Source: Bdellovibrionota bacterium (GTDB lineage Bacteria > Bdellovibrionota > UBA1018 > CAUJDS01). Taken from it: a stretch of DNA of 64,000 nt. Below, one piece after another: positions 45,478 to 54,393 of this stretch. The position numbers and the translations under genes are program-made. The DNA lies in the NCBI GenBank assembly GCA_963169695.1, contig CAUJDS010000060.1, forward strand, positions 1 through 64,000, written 5' to 3'. The notes beneath the pieces are model-generated. The model saw only the letters and a list, made by a program, of their open reading frames with translations, was not told the DNA's origin and did no database searches. Each line of letters begins with the position of its first letter. Position 1 is the stretch's first letter.

Positions 45478-45963
45478 CTATTGAATCTTACAAACACCAG
45501 AAACTTCTTGGCCTTTTAAGAAACCGTCGGACTGAAGTAGCGCTTTGGCTTCTGTCATGCCGCCCGCTTCAGAATCACTTCGATTCGAAAGAACGTGGAT
45601 CTTGGCATCCTTGGCGCTGTAAGTTTGAACAATGTCGTCTGCCTTCGCGCCGGTGACATAAACTTTGACAAACATTTCATTGATGACGATTTTTCGGGTC
45701 GTATCCGCTTTGTCAGTTTCAGAAATCGTTTCAACCGCGTCAAAGTTAATCTTCTTGCGCTCGTCGGCATCGGGTTCGCCAGCAAGCTTGTAAAGTTCTT
45801 CAAGTGGAATATTGATTGCTAATTTTTGTTTGGTGGCGCCTTGTGCTTCGGATTCACAATGAAGGCCCGCGCCGACCATTGACCACTGAAGTGTCTTGGC
45901 TTGCGAAGTTCCTGCAAGAGCAAGCGAAAATACAGCTAAGAAATACACGGAACGTTTTTTCAT
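45478..45963 (-). CDS. Exported hypothetical protein
   Basis: A 161-residue protein with signal peptide KKRSVYFLAVFSLALAGTSQA. The mature 140 residues hold two Cys (LHCES and GVCKI), probably one disulfide, and a predicted mixed alpha/beta fold; no family recognised. The start at 45963 is fixed by a GGGGGG run four bases upstream; 106 upstream in-frame codons are spurious. Confidence 0.65.
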   Translation of the reverse strand: MKKRSVYFLAVFSLALAGTSQAKTLQWSMVGAGLHCESEAQGATKQKLAINIPLEELYKLAGEPDADERKKINFDAVETISETDKADTTRKIVINEMFVKVYVTGAKADDIVQTYSAKDAKIHVLSNRSDSEAGGMTEAKALLQSDGFLKGQEVSGVCKIQ

Positions 45964-46016
45964 AATTCCCCCCGGAATCATCTGGTTGAAGTTCAGAGGG
46001 ATCGTAACATGAGAGG

Positions 46017-46757
46017 CTATTTTTTCAACTGATGCTTTGTAGAAAATAGCAGCGTGCCGCCCACTACGGCAATGGGAAGTCCCAGGATAGAGATGAAGGG
46101 AATTAAATAAATAAAAGAAATCGCCGCACCGAATCCTAAACAGGCCCAGAAGTGTTGAAAAAGAAAACGGCTTCCGACTATCATTCCGATCCCGCGTCGC
46201 GTCTGAGGATAACTCAAGTACTGAAACGAAATGAGCAAGAGCGAAAGGATCAGGGCCAAGACATTGAGCACCGGAATCCATGAAAGCGCAAAGGCGAAGA
46301 TCGCGACAATGGCAGTCGCGAGGGTCTTGATGAGATCGATAAGGATATTACGGATCATTGCACGCCATCCACTTGCTAGTGCCGGTGGGAGAGGTGGGGT
46401 AGCATAGCGTTCGGATCGTTCGGCCAAGAAATCATTGAAGGGCGTCGCAAGGATGGTGCTCGTGAAAGTGAATGTGAGGATTCCTGCGGTCAGAATGACG
46501 ATTTCTGAAAGGATTCGGATAAACCAACTGATCCATCCTTCATGGTTCCATCCCCATGCTGCTAGCATTGTCCGAATCTCTTGAGACGCCCAGCTCTGAG
46601 CTCCAGCCAAAACGTAGACATAGAGAAAGGTGGTGAGCAGCAAAGGGAGGAGGCTCAAAAAGAACAAGCTTCGATGGCGCAGAATCAATCGCCCCGCTAC
46701 CAAGGGAAGTTTGAGTCCGAAGAGAAAGTCGTCTTTGATTCGTTGTATCCAGCTCAT
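46017..46757 (-). CDS. EI24/CysZ-like membrane protein
   Basis: A 246-residue integral membrane protein with five or six hydrophobic segments. The LATPFNDFLAERSE segment and the overall order match the EI24 domain family that includes CysZ, a sulfate transporter; transport of sulfate is therefore possible but not shown. The start lies five bases after the stop of the beta-lactamase-fold gene, so the two are probably one operon. Confidence 0.75.
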   Translation of the reverse strand: MSWIQRIKDDFLFGLKLPLVAGRLILRHRSLFFLSLLPLLLTTFLYVYVLAGAQSWASQEIRTMLAAWGWNHEGWISWFIRILSEIVILTAGILTFTFTSTILATPFNDFLAERSERYATPPLPPALASGWRAMIRNILIDLIKTLATAIVAIFAFALSWIPVLNVLALILSLLLISFQYLSYPQTRRGIGMIVGSRFLFQHFWACLGFGAAISFIYLIPFISILGLPIAVVGGTLLFSTKHQLKK

Positions 46758-46762
46758 GGTTC

Positions 46763-47719
46763 TTAAAGTTGGATTGGGGTTCCAGGCAGAAAGCCGCGTT
46801 TGGGATCCTTGATGACCATCGTTGCCGCATGGGTAGGGCAGTGTTCATAGAAAATAGCCGTGTTTTCTTGCACGCATCGCTCAAGGAGCCGTTTTTTTTC
46901 CGCGAGGATAAACATCGGGTAGCAATCATAGCCCATGATGTATGGAATTCGGACGTGGCTTGCCGTAGGTATCAAGTCTGCACAATAGATCAGGCTTCCA
47001 CCTGGTTTGCCGCTGCCATCCGATACTCGTACGAGTTGCATGCCCAAGGTATGACCATGGCTTACTTCGACCGAAATACCTGGAAGGAGCGTGGTCTCGT
47101 CCGAGTCAGGACCCGTAAAGGCGGTTCTCCCACTAGGGTCCGTGGCACGGGTTTCGATGAACTCAATCTTGCTTTTGTAGTGAGAGTCGTCGCGATAAGG
47201 AAGGTAGTTCTCGGTGAGGTAGCTAGCCTGGTCCTTTTCCGAAGGGCTCCATGCTAGGTCCCAGTTCTGGCGTTGGATCCACACTTTTGCATTGGGGAAT
47301 GCGGGCCGGACGGGCGAATGGGGGTCCGAAGGGTCGTCTCGAACAGTGAGCCCCCCAGCATGGTCAAAATGGAGGTGAGTGAGAATAACGTCCGTAATAT
47401 CCTCCATTTTAAGACCGACCTTGCCAAGTTCTGACACAAGGGACCATCGTGCGTGGTCTATTTTGTACATCTGAATATACTTGTCGGCCCACTTCAAGCC
47501 CATCCCGCAATCGATGAGGATGTTTCGGGCGGGCCCACTCTGGTCCTTGGCCTTTTGGATCAAAAGGCAGCGCAAATTCATCTCTATTCGATTGGCGTCG
47601 TCTGCGGGATTGCTTTTCTCCCAGAGCGGCTTTGGAACCACGCCAAACATGGCGCCACCATCGAGAGCAAACTGGCCACTTTCAATCGACGTAAGTTGGT
47701 AGGGTCCAATCTTCATCAT
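46763..47719 (-). CDS. Metallo-beta-lactamase-fold hydrolase
   Basis: A 318-residue zinc hydrolase. The motif is HLHFDHAGG (HxHxDH) after ILTH; later His-Gly-His-Thr (SHGHTLGMQ) and YCADL supply the remaining ligands. The family spans AHL lactonases and related esterases; the substrate is unknown. No signal peptide, so probably cytosolic. It is transcribed with the EI24 gene. ATG 47719 follows AGAGG; GTG 47722 directly precedes it. Confidence 0.88.
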   Translation of the reverse strand: MMKIGPYQLTSIESGQFALDGGAMFGVVPKPLWEKSNPADDANRIEMNLRCLLIQKAKDQSGPARNILIDCGMGLKWADKYIQMYKIDHARWSLVSELGKVGLKMEDITDVILTHLHFDHAGGLTVRDDPSDPHSPVRPAFPNAKVWIQRQNWDLAWSPSEKDQASYLTENYLPYRDDSHYKSKIEFIETRATDPSGRTAFTGPDSDETTLLPGISVEVSHGHTLGMQLVRVSDGSGKPGGSLIYCADLIPTASHVRIPYIMGYDCYPMFILAEKKRLLERCVQENTAIFYEHCPTHAATMVIKDPKRGFLPGTPIQL

Positions 47720-47830
47720 CACTACAACCTCTTGACACTGCAGGTCCGCTTCGGTAATTCAATAGCCGATGACCCAATTTAGCCTAAATCAGCCGGTAAG
47801 TCTCGGCTTCAAACCCACCCAAGAAAATTG

Positions 47831-48496
47831 ATGATGGTTTTTACTCCTTCAAATAATTCAGCGCCCCCTGCTCGTCGTCCCTCAATCATTAAGGCCAAGC
47901 GCCCCATAGGACCTTCCTCTGAAGAGCATCGTCTCAACGAGCGAATCCGGGTGCCTCAGGTCCGGCTCATTGACGAAAAGGGCAATCAGGTCGGCATCGT
48001 GGCCACGCAAGAAGCACTCAGCATGGCTCGAAGCCGTGGACTAGACCTGATGGAAGTGGCTCCAAACTCCAGACCCCCCGTCTGTAAGATTTTGGACTAC
48101 GGCAAGTTTAAGTACGAAAAAAAGAAAAAAGACCACGCTGCCAAGAAGAAGCAGACTGTTGTAAAGATTAAGGAAGTTCAGATTCGTCCCAATACTGAGA
48201 CCCACGATCTGGAATACAAATCTCGGAATATTCGAGCCTTTTTGGAAGAAGGCGATAAGGCCAAAATCAGCATGCTCTTTCGAGGTCGAGAAATCACTCA
48301 CTCGGACCTGGGCTTTAAGCTGATGAACGAGCTTGCTCAGAAGATGGTGGACGTGAGTATTGTGGAGTCTCGACCGGCGATGGAAGGCCGAAAGCTCATC
48401 ATGATTCTGGCTCCCGTGAAGAAGAAGTCTGATGTAAAGGCGTCCAAGACCAAGCCAGACGAGAAGGCTCCAGCTACGGACAAGGATAAGGAATAA
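47831..48496 (+). CDS. infC: Translation initiation factor IF-3
   Basis: A 221-residue protein that keeps 30S subunits free and checks the start codon. N-domain: RLNERIRVPQVRLIDEKGNQVGIV; then LDLMEVAPNSRPPVCKILDYGKFKYE; C-domain: IRPNTETHDLEYKSRNI and GREITHSDLGF. A Lys-rich linker and Lys/Asp-rich tail are longer than in E. coli. ATG 47831 has only weak SD. In-frame ATT 47888, then AAG GCC AAG CGC, aligns with the rare AUU start of E. coli infC, but no SD precedes it, so I prefer the ATG. First gene of the infC-rpmI-rplT-pheST cluster. Confidence 0.95.
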   Translation: MMVFTPSNNSAPPARRPSIIKAKRPIGPSSEEHRLNERIRVPQVRLIDEKGNQVGIVATQEALSMARSRGLDLMEVAPNSRPPVCKILDYGKFKYEKKKKDHAAKKKQTVVKIKEVQIRPNTETHDLEYKSRNIRAFLEEGDKAKISMLFRGREITHSDLGFKLMNELAQKMVDVSIVESRPAMEGRKLIMILAPVKKKSDVKASKTKPDEKAPATDKDKE

Positions 48497-48509
48497 AATC
48501 CTTGAAATA

Positions 48510-48523
48510 AGGGGGTTACCCCT
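48510..48523 (+). promoter_or_regulatory. Small hairpin in infC-rpmI spacer
   Basis: AGGGG-gtta-CCCCT, a perfect 5-base stem in the 86-base spacer. In many bacteria this leader carries L20-dependent autoregulation of rpmI-rplT; whether this hairpin takes part is inference. Confidence 0.35.
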
Positions 48524-48582
48524 CGAAAAGATTCGTTGTTTTTCTTGACGGCAGAAATGGCTCTGGGTAAGGTTCACAGCTT

Positions 48583-48771
48583 ATGAAAACGAATAAAGCA
48601 GCATCAAAGAGATTCCGCTTCACAGCTTCTGGCAAGGTTAAGTTTAAGCGAGCCGGCAAGAGGCACAACTTGGGCGGAAAAAGCTCTAAAAAGATGTTGG
48701 GCAAGCGCAAGGCTGGATATGTGAATGACTCTGATGTAGGTCATATTCACCGTTTATTGCCCTTTGGCTAA
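48583..48771 (+). CDS. rpmI: 50S ribosomal protein L35
   Basis: 62 residues, matching the family (about 65). It contains MKTNKAASKRFRFTASGKVKFKRAGKRH and ends in HRLLPFG, highly basic. It follows infC and precedes rplT as usual. GTAAGG lies 10 bases before the ATG. Confidence 0.96.
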   Translation: MKTNKAASKRFRFTASGKVKFKRAGKRHNLGGKSSKKMLGKRKAGYVNDSDVGHIHRLLPFG

Positions 48772-48810
48772 ATCGTTATTTTAGATTTCATTTAAGAGGA
48801 GTTCGGTTCG

Positions 48811-49173
48811 ATGGCACGTGCAAAAAGAGGCTTTAAACGCCGCAAGAGAGTAAAAAAAGTTTATGACGCAGCCGAAGGTTTTGTCCTCGGTAGGCGAAAA
48901 ATATTTCGACGTGCCGATGAAGCTGTTCGTCGCGCAGGTAAGTATGCTTATAAAGATCGTAAGCGAAGAAAGCGTACCTTTCGTGAGCTTTGGATTACTC
49001 GATTATCCGCAGCTACTTCTGAAAATCAAATGAGCTATAGCCGGTTTATTTCTGCCTTGGGCAAGAGTGGTATTGGACTTGATCGAAAGGTCCTTTCAGA
49101 TATTGCGATTGCAGATCCCCGCGCATTTGCAGCTATTGTTGATCAAGTACGCGCAGCTGCACCTGCTCATTAA
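48811..49173 (+). CDS. rplT: 50S ribosomal protein L20
   Basis: 120 residues, the family length. The N-terminal arm is very basic (FKRRKRVKK, AEGFVLGRRKIFRRADEAV) and the body has RKRTFRELWITRLSAATSENQMSYSRFI. It assembles early on 23S rRNA and in many bacteria represses its own operon. AGAGGAG precedes the ATG. Confidence 0.97.
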   Translation: MARAKRGFKRRKRVKKVYDAAEGFVLGRRKIFRRADEAVRRAGKYAYKDRKRRKRTFRELWITRLSAATSENQMSYSRFISALGKSGIGLDRKVLSDIAIADPRAFAAIVDQVRAAAPAH

Positions 49174-49196
49174 AAGATCAAAAAAATCAAAAAAGA

Positions 49197-50192
49197 ATGA
49201 TCGATCAACTTGATTCCTTGGGTGAAGCATCCTTAAAACAGATCCAGTCCGCCGGTTCTGTGGATGCTATTGAACAAATCCGTGTTTCCGTTCTTGGAAA
49301 AAAAGGCTCCTTGAGCCAGGTCCTTCGAGGACTAGCTCAGGTTTCGGCCGAGGAGCGACCTAAGATTGGCTCAGTCGCCAATCAATGGAAAGCGCGGCTA
49401 GAGACCGCAATAGAGGAGCAAAAGGCGACTCTCGAAGCTGGGCAATTGGAAGCTCGGATCAAAAATGAAAAAATCGATGTTACCGCCCCGGGCCTCCTGC
49501 CTCATCAAGGGCGATTGCACCCCCTCACTGCAACGACTCGAAAAATTGTGAAGGCGCTTGAGCGTTTAGGATTTGATACTGCGCTAGGTCCAGAAGCGGA
49601 AACAGAGATCCTCAATTTTGATGCTATCAATATCTCCGCAGATCATCCTGCTCGAGACATGCACGATACTTTTTTTGTGAATCCCGGTGTGGTTCTAAGA
49701 ACGCACACTTCTCCTGTCCAGATGCGTACGATGCAGAGCCAGCCTTGGCCGGTTCGGGTACTTTGTGCTGGAGCAGTTTATCGCTGCGATCACGATGCGA
49801 CTCATTCGCCCATGTTTCATCAGATCGAAGGATTATGGGTCGATCAAAAGGTTTCGATGAGCGACTTGAAGGGAGTTCTTTCCTATCTATTGAAAGAACT
49901 TTTTGGGCCAGATGCTGAAATCAGAATGAGACCGAGTTATTTTCCTTTTGTTGAACCGGGAGTTGAAGTGGACGTCCGAGCCAAAGGATTATTTAAGGGT
50001 GATGGCTGGATCGAAATTTTAGGTGCAGGATTGGTTCATCCAGAGTTGTTTAAGTTTGCGGGTTACGACATTAAAAAGGCGCAAGGCTTTGCTTTTGGAA
50101 TTGGCGTTGAACGGGTGGCGATGCTCCTTCACAAAATTTCTGATATTCGACATTTTTATCAATCCGATTCTCGGTTTCTCTCCCAGTTTTAA
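49197..50192 (+). CDS. pheS: Phenylalanyl-tRNA synthetase alpha subunit
   Basis: 331 residues (family about 330). N-terminal coiled coil binds tRNA; the class II catalytic core has HPARDMHDTFF, AGAVYRCDHDATHSPMFHQIEGLWVDQ, RPSYFPFVEPGVEVDV and GIGVERVAMLLHKISDIR. The A294-region (GFAFGIG) is intact. It starts 24 bases after rplT with an A-rich SD-poor leader and is followed 12 bases later by pheT. Confidence 0.97.
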   Translation: MIDQLDSLGEASLKQIQSAGSVDAIEQIRVSVLGKKGSLSQVLRGLAQVSAEERPKIGSVANQWKARLETAIEEQKATLEAGQLEARIKNEKIDVTAPGLLPHQGRLHPLTATTRKIVKALERLGFDTALGPEAETEILNFDAINISADHPARDMHDTFFVNPGVVLRTHTSPVQMRTMQSQPWPVRVLCAGAVYRCDHDATHSPMFHQIEGLWVDQKVSMSDLKGVLSYLLKELFGPDAEIRMRPSYFPFVEPGVEVDVRAKGLFKGDGWIEILGAGLVHPELFKFAGYDIKKAQGFAFGIGVERVAMLLHKISDIRHFYQSDSRFLSQF

Positions 50193-50204
50193 AAAGGGGC
50201 AAAA

Positions 50205-52658
50205 ATGAAAATTTCTTGGAAATGGCTCAACGAATGGGTGGACCTCAAGGGCATTGAAGATGCCAAACAATTGGGAGACCTCTTGACGTCGCGGGGACTT
50301 GAAGTTGAATCCATTCAGACGCAGGGGCTAGGGCTTGAGCGAGTCGAAGTTGCGCTCGTAAAATCAAAAGAAAAACATCCTGATGCCGATCGCTTGAGCC
50401 TTTGCCAGGTAGAAACAGCACGCGATGGAATCTTGTCCATCGTCTGTGGCGCACAGAATTTTAAGGCGGGCGACTATGTTGCTTTGGCCCGAGTAGGAGC
50501 CGAGCTGCCCAATGGAATCAAAATTCAAGAAGGAAAAATTCGGGGACAGCTTTCTCAAGGCATGCTCTGCTCTTTGGATGAATTGGGGTTGGCCAAAGGC
50601 TCTGAGGGGATTTGGGTACTTCCAGAATCGTCTAAGCTTGGCACACCTGTAGCAGAAATCCTTGGCTTCGATGACACGATCTTAGATCTGTCCATTACAC
50701 CCAATCGTGGTGATTGCATGAGCCACCTAGGCATTGCTCGAGAAGTGGCGGCAGCGACTAAGAAGAGTTTGAAATTTCCGAAAATTTCGAAACTTCCCGT
50801 TAAGAAAAGTTCGATTGCAACAGGGATTACTTCAGGGGCTCCCTGCAGTCAGTTCTTTGGAATTCAAATCAATGGGATCCAAGTCGGTCCTTCGCCCGAC
50901 TGGTTGATCCAAAGGTTGGAAGCGGTAGGTGCAAGGTCGATAAACAATGTCGTAGATGTTACCAACTGGGTTTTATTCGAAGCCGGCCAGCCACTCCATG
51001 CCTATGATTTTGATCGACTGAGCGGCAAAAAACTTTTGGCTCGCCAAGCAGAGTCTGGCGAGAAAATTCAGCTCCTCGATGACTCCACGGTAGCATTGAC
51101 CACCAAAGACCTGGTAATTGCCGATAATGAAGGTCCTGTTGCATTGGCGGGAGTCATGGGTGGAAAAGCTTCTCAGGTGACGAACGGGACTACCGCTATT
51201 TATTTGGAAGCAGCTTGTTTTGCTTCGGCCACAGTTAGGGGAACGGCGAGGACTTTCTCTAAGGTGACGGAAGCTTCGCAGCGATTCGAAAGAGGTGTTG
51301 ATCCAGACCGAGTGAGTTGGGCCTTGCAGCGCGCATGCGATTTGATTCTCAAGGTTGCTGGCGGACAAATAGTGGGAATCAGTTCTTCCGTTTCCGCAGC
51401 TGAAAAGAAAGAAAAGGCAAATGCAAAGGCCCGATTGATTCAAGTCCCGCGTAACTTTTTCTCGGAGCGATTGGGTTTGCTACTCTCAGACAGCGAAATC
51501 GAGCGATCCCTGAAAAGCCTCGAATTCGAAGTAAAGAAAGTTGCCAAGCAGTGGATGGTGCTGCCGCCGCGTTTTCGAAGCGACGTGAAAATTCCTGAAG
51601 ATTTGCTCGATGAAGTCGCACGTTCAATTGGCTATGAAAAGATTCCTACAAGCTTACCTGCATTGACCTCGATTCAGACTCGCTATGGAGATGCGATGTC
51701 TCGAAAGGTGAGTCTGCGCGAAACTGCTAAGGATCACCTTGTTGCTTTGGAGTTAAGTGAGGCGTTGCACTACGGATTCTCTTCTCGTAAGTCGCAGGAA
51801 GCTTTTGGATTTCAGCCTACGGTCGCATTGAAGAATCCAATGCACGAGGATCAAGAGGTCATGGTTGCTTCGTTGCTGCCTGGTCTTGTTGAGGCCTATG
51901 CGTTGAATGAGCGCTTTCATTTCTCGTCCGAAAAAATGAATATTCGCCTCTTTGAGCTGCGTCCCACTTTTTGGTTGGGAGAGTCCGATTCTGGAACGGG
52001 GATTCAAGAACGATGGCGGCTAAGCATGATTCTTTCGGGGCAAACCTCTGCCGAAGGACTGCATGCGTCAAACAATTCTTTGGATTTTCTGAAGGTCAAA
52101 GGGCTCCTTCAATCTTTTTTTGAGCGATCTCGAGTACGCGGTGTTCGGTGGGAGTCGGCGTCGAATGAAGCGCCATCCTTCCTCCATTCTGGTCTGAGTT
52201 CAAAACTAACCATTGGTCGCGATCTGGTGGGGTGGGTCGGGGTATTGCACCCTAGCATCGCATCAAAGCGAAAGTTGCGGCAGACGGTCTTCTTGGTGGA
52301 TTTGGACTGGGATTTTCTGGAGAAGAAAATGCGTAGCCCTTGGGAAGCCAATACTTATAAAGAATGGTCGGACTTTCCACCGATGGAACGGGATTTCGCC
52401 GTGCTTATCAAAAAAGGCACCCCTGTTGAAAAATTGACGCAAATAGCGATGAAGGTAGGACGCCCTCTGGCGAAAGACGCAAAGGTTTTCGATATTTACG
52501 ATGGTCAGCAGGTCGCTGAGGGGATGACAAGTGCCGCAGTACGAGTTATCTTTTTTGAAGAGGGACGCAGCCTGCGAGACGAAGAAGTCGACGAAAGGTC
52601 TGCTCTCATTCGGACGCAGTGGAAGCAAGAACTAGGAGCGGAGCTCCGTGGAGGGTAG
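50205..52658 (+). CDS. pheT: Phenylalanyl-tRNA synthetase beta subunit
   Basis: 817 residues (family about 800). Modules: N-terminal MKISWKWLNEWVDL, tRNA-bind domain (HPDADRLSLCQVE), B3/B4 editing domain (NVVDVTNWVLFEAGQPLHAYDFDRL; VTEASQRFERGVDP), B5, and the C-terminal ferredoxin-like anticodon-binding domain (FPPMERDFAVLI). Forms the alpha2-beta2 enzyme with PheS. ATG follows AAAAAGGGGC. It ends within GAGGGTAG, upstream of ihfA. Confidence 0.97.
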   Translation: MKISWKWLNEWVDLKGIEDAKQLGDLLTSRGLEVESIQTQGLGLERVEVALVKSKEKHPDADRLSLCQVETARDGILSIVCGAQNFKAGDYVALARVGAELPNGIKIQEGKIRGQLSQGMLCSLDELGLAKGSEGIWVLPESSKLGTPVAEILGFDDTILDLSITPNRGDCMSHLGIAREVAAATKKSLKFPKISKLPVKKSSIATGITSGAPCSQFFGIQINGIQVGPSPDWLIQRLEAVGARSINNVVDVTNWVLFEAGQPLHAYDFDRLSGKKLLARQAESGEKIQLLDDSTVALTTKDLVIADNEGPVALAGVMGGKASQVTNGTTAIYLEAACFASATVRGTARTFSKVTEASQRFERGVDPDRVSWALQRACDLILKVAGGQIVGISSSVSAAEKKEKANAKARLIQVPRNFFSERLGLLLSDSEIERSLKSLEFEVKKVAKQWMVLPPRFRSDVKIPEDLLDEVARSIGYEKIPTSLPALTSIQTRYGDAMSRKVSLRETAKDHLVALELSEALHYGFSSRKSQEAFGFQPTVALKNPMHEDQEVMVASLLPGLVEAYALNERFHFSSEKMNIRLFELRPTFWLGESDSGTGIQERWRLSMILSGQTSAEGLHASNNSLDFLKVKGLLQSFFERSRVRGVRWESASNEAPSFLHSGLSSKLTIGRDLVGWVGVLHPSIASKRKLRQTVFLVDLDWDFLEKKMRSPWEANTYKEWSDFPPMERDFAVLIKKGTPVEKLTQIAMKVGRPLAKDAKVFDIYDGQQVAEGMTSAAVRVIFFEEGRSLRDEEVDERSALIRTQWKQELGAELRGG

Positions 52659-52671
52659 GGATCCCGTGGCA

Positions 52672-53016
52672 ATGACCAAGGCAGATCTAGTTGAGGCGAT
52701 TTATCAGAAAATTGGGTTTTCCAAAAAAGAAGCATCGGACCTAGTCGAGATGCTTTTTGACGCGATAAAGGGGACACTTTCTCGCGGCGAAAAAATTAAG
52801 GTATCTGGATTTGGAAACTTCCTCGTTCGCGAAAAGCGATCGCGGACAGGTCGAAACCCGCAGACAGGCGAGGCTATTGAGATTTCAGCACGTCGAGTGC
52901 TGACGTTTCGCCCATCGCAAGTCTTGCGTTCTGAAGTCAATGCAAGTCTTCAGGACAAGCCGGTGGTGCCGACGGCGGGCCGTCCAAAGCAGGATGAGGA
53001 AGATGACGATGAGTAA
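52672..53016 (+). CDS. ihfA: Integration host factor alpha subunit
   Basis: 114-residue histone-like DNA-bending protein. It carries MTKADLVEAIYQKIGFSKKEASDLVEM and KVSGFGNFLVREKRSRTGRNPQTGEAIEI with the intercalating Pro, typical of IHF/HU. Placement after pheT is the classical ihfA position. ATG 52672 fits best; GTG codons at 52648 and 52666 are alternatives. The C-terminal tail is acidic (DEEDDDE), unlike E. coli. Confidence 0.93.
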   Translation: MTKADLVEAIYQKIGFSKKEASDLVEMLFDAIKGTLSRGEKIKVSGFGNFLVREKRSRTGRNPQTGEAIEISARRVLTFRPSQVLRSEVNASLQDKPVVPTAGRPKQDEEDDDE

Positions 53017-53443
53017 GGACGCGCCGTCGAAAAAATCAGTCACTCCCGTCATACCGGATAAGGTTTATTTTAGGATTGGTGACGTTTCGGACATCGTAGG
53101 AGTCAAACCCTATGTGCTTCGGTATTGGGAGTCAGAATTTTCTTTTGTCGCACCCGAAAAATCCAATACCGGACAACGTGTCTATCGAAGGTCAGATGTT
53201 GAAAAGCTCCTCCTGATCAAGCACCTACTCTACTCTGAGCGTTACTCGATTGAGGGTGCTCAAAAGAGAATGAGTGAACTGCGAAGAGATGGCCAACTTG
53301 CTGAATACCAACAGGATAAGGTTTTTGGCGGCGGCGAAACTGAAAAGCGCAATATCAGACGCCAGAAAATGGTTGAGTTGTCTGAGACTCTTGTGCAACT
53401 TGCACAGCGATCCGTTCAGGATTTTTTTCCAAAAGGCATCTGA
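53009..53443 (+). CDS. MerR-family transcriptional regulator
   Basis: 144 residues. The N-terminal HTH is FRIGDVSDIVGVKPYVLRYWESEFSF, followed by RVYRRSDVEKLLLIKHLLY (wing and dimer helix), then a coiled-coil. The effector domain is very short, with no Cys-based metal site. It starts inside the ihfA stop region (ATG 53009, SD GAGGAAG), so the two are coupled. This ihfA-merR pair after pheST is common, and its targets are unknown. Confidence 0.9.
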   Translation: MSKDAPSKKSVTPVIPDKVYFRIGDVSDIVGVKPYVLRYWESEFSFVAPEKSNTGQRVYRRSDVEKLLLIKHLLYSERYSIEGAQKRMSELRRDGQLAEYQQDKVFGGGETEKRNIRRQKMVELSETLVQLAQRSVQDFFPKGI

Positions 53444-54393
53444 AGCTGTCGCACGATAGGCTCCGCAAAGTCTTGCTGGAGAAGCGCCTCCATCTGAACA
53501 ACCAAGCCTGGGCTAGTAAAATTAAAATCGATAATTTTCTCTGCAACTAAGTCCACAGCAGCGAGTCGGATTTTGAGTTCCTTCAAACGTGTGGCAATTT
53601 TGTCTGCTACCGCCAATTCACCTTTGGTGAGATCGGTAGCTTCAATTCGTGAGCCTCCCGATACATTCACCCTAAAGTCATCTCCCAACGGAAATTTTCT
53701 GAATTGGGCCAAGCGAGTTCCATCCAGATACCACAATCGAATTTCGCCTTTTTCGATCTGGGGAAGAAAAACCTGAAGGAGTACTGGTGTGGAAAATCCA
53801 CTGGTTAATTTTTCAAGTGTGGCACGTGATTCATCACGTTCGGACGAGGTTTTTCCTTTGAGGATTTGCGTTCCTCTTCCTCGGGCGTCATCTAACGGTT
53901 TCAAAACCGCATTCTCATAACGCTTCAAAAAGGACATCAAGTTATCAGGGTCTGCAGAAATGCAGCTCGTCGGAAAGTGAGGTGCCAGAAATGCGCCTTC
54001 CCATTTTTCGTTTTGTGAAAAAAGTACTTCAGCGGGATTGATGATTTCCGTTCCAGACGTCGAGCTGGCTCTTGCCAGAAACTGTAGGGGATGCAAAAAG
54101 TGGGCATTAACCGGTGGGTCTAGGCGAAAATGAATTTGTTGAAATTGAGAAGGATCCTTCCATTCCCAAGGACCGAGGTTGAAGTCCTCTGCTCGTCGAG
54201 CTTTCGATACGGACAAAACCCTTCGAACTCCCACTTGAATGGTGCCATCCAGTAGCGCAACTTTTCGGGCTTCACCCCAATAAGTCTCGATTCCATTTTG
54301 GAGAGAGGCTTCAATGAGCCGTAGCGAGGTGTCTTTTGGATGAAGTAATTGATCCCAGGGGTCGGTGATCCAAAGCACCTGCTTGTGCTTCAC
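53416..54393 (-). CDS. GshB-like ATP-grasp enzyme
   Basis: A 325-residue ATP-grasp protein resembling glutathione synthetase. FRLDPPVNAHFLHPL corresponds to the GshB DPPF motif; VLKPLDDARGRG is the ATP-binding loop, QVFLPQIEKGEIRLW and AAVDLVAEKIIDFNFTSPG match the C-terminal catalytic region. The usual EIN triad reads DFN here, so activity and substrate may differ. It is last in the type II secretion operon, four-base overlap with the prenyl synthase, and overlaps the convergent MerR gene by 28 bases. No gshA is nearby. Confidence 0.7.
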   Translation of the reverse strand: MKHKQVLWITDPWDQLLHPKDTSLRLIEASLQNGIETYWGEARKVALLDGTIQVGVRRVLSVSKARRAEDFNLGPWEWKDPSQFQQIHFRLDPPVNAHFLHPLQFLARASSTSGTEIINPAEVLFSQNEKWEGAFLAPHFPTSCISADPDNLMSFLKRYENAVLKPLDDARGRGTQILKGKTSSERDESRATLEKLTSGFSTPVLLQVFLPQIEKGEIRLWYLDGTRLAQFRKFPLGDDFRVNVSGGSRIEATDLTKGELAVADKIATRLKELKIRLAAVDLVAEKIIDFNFTSPGLVVQMEALLQQDFAEPIVRQLQMPFGKKS

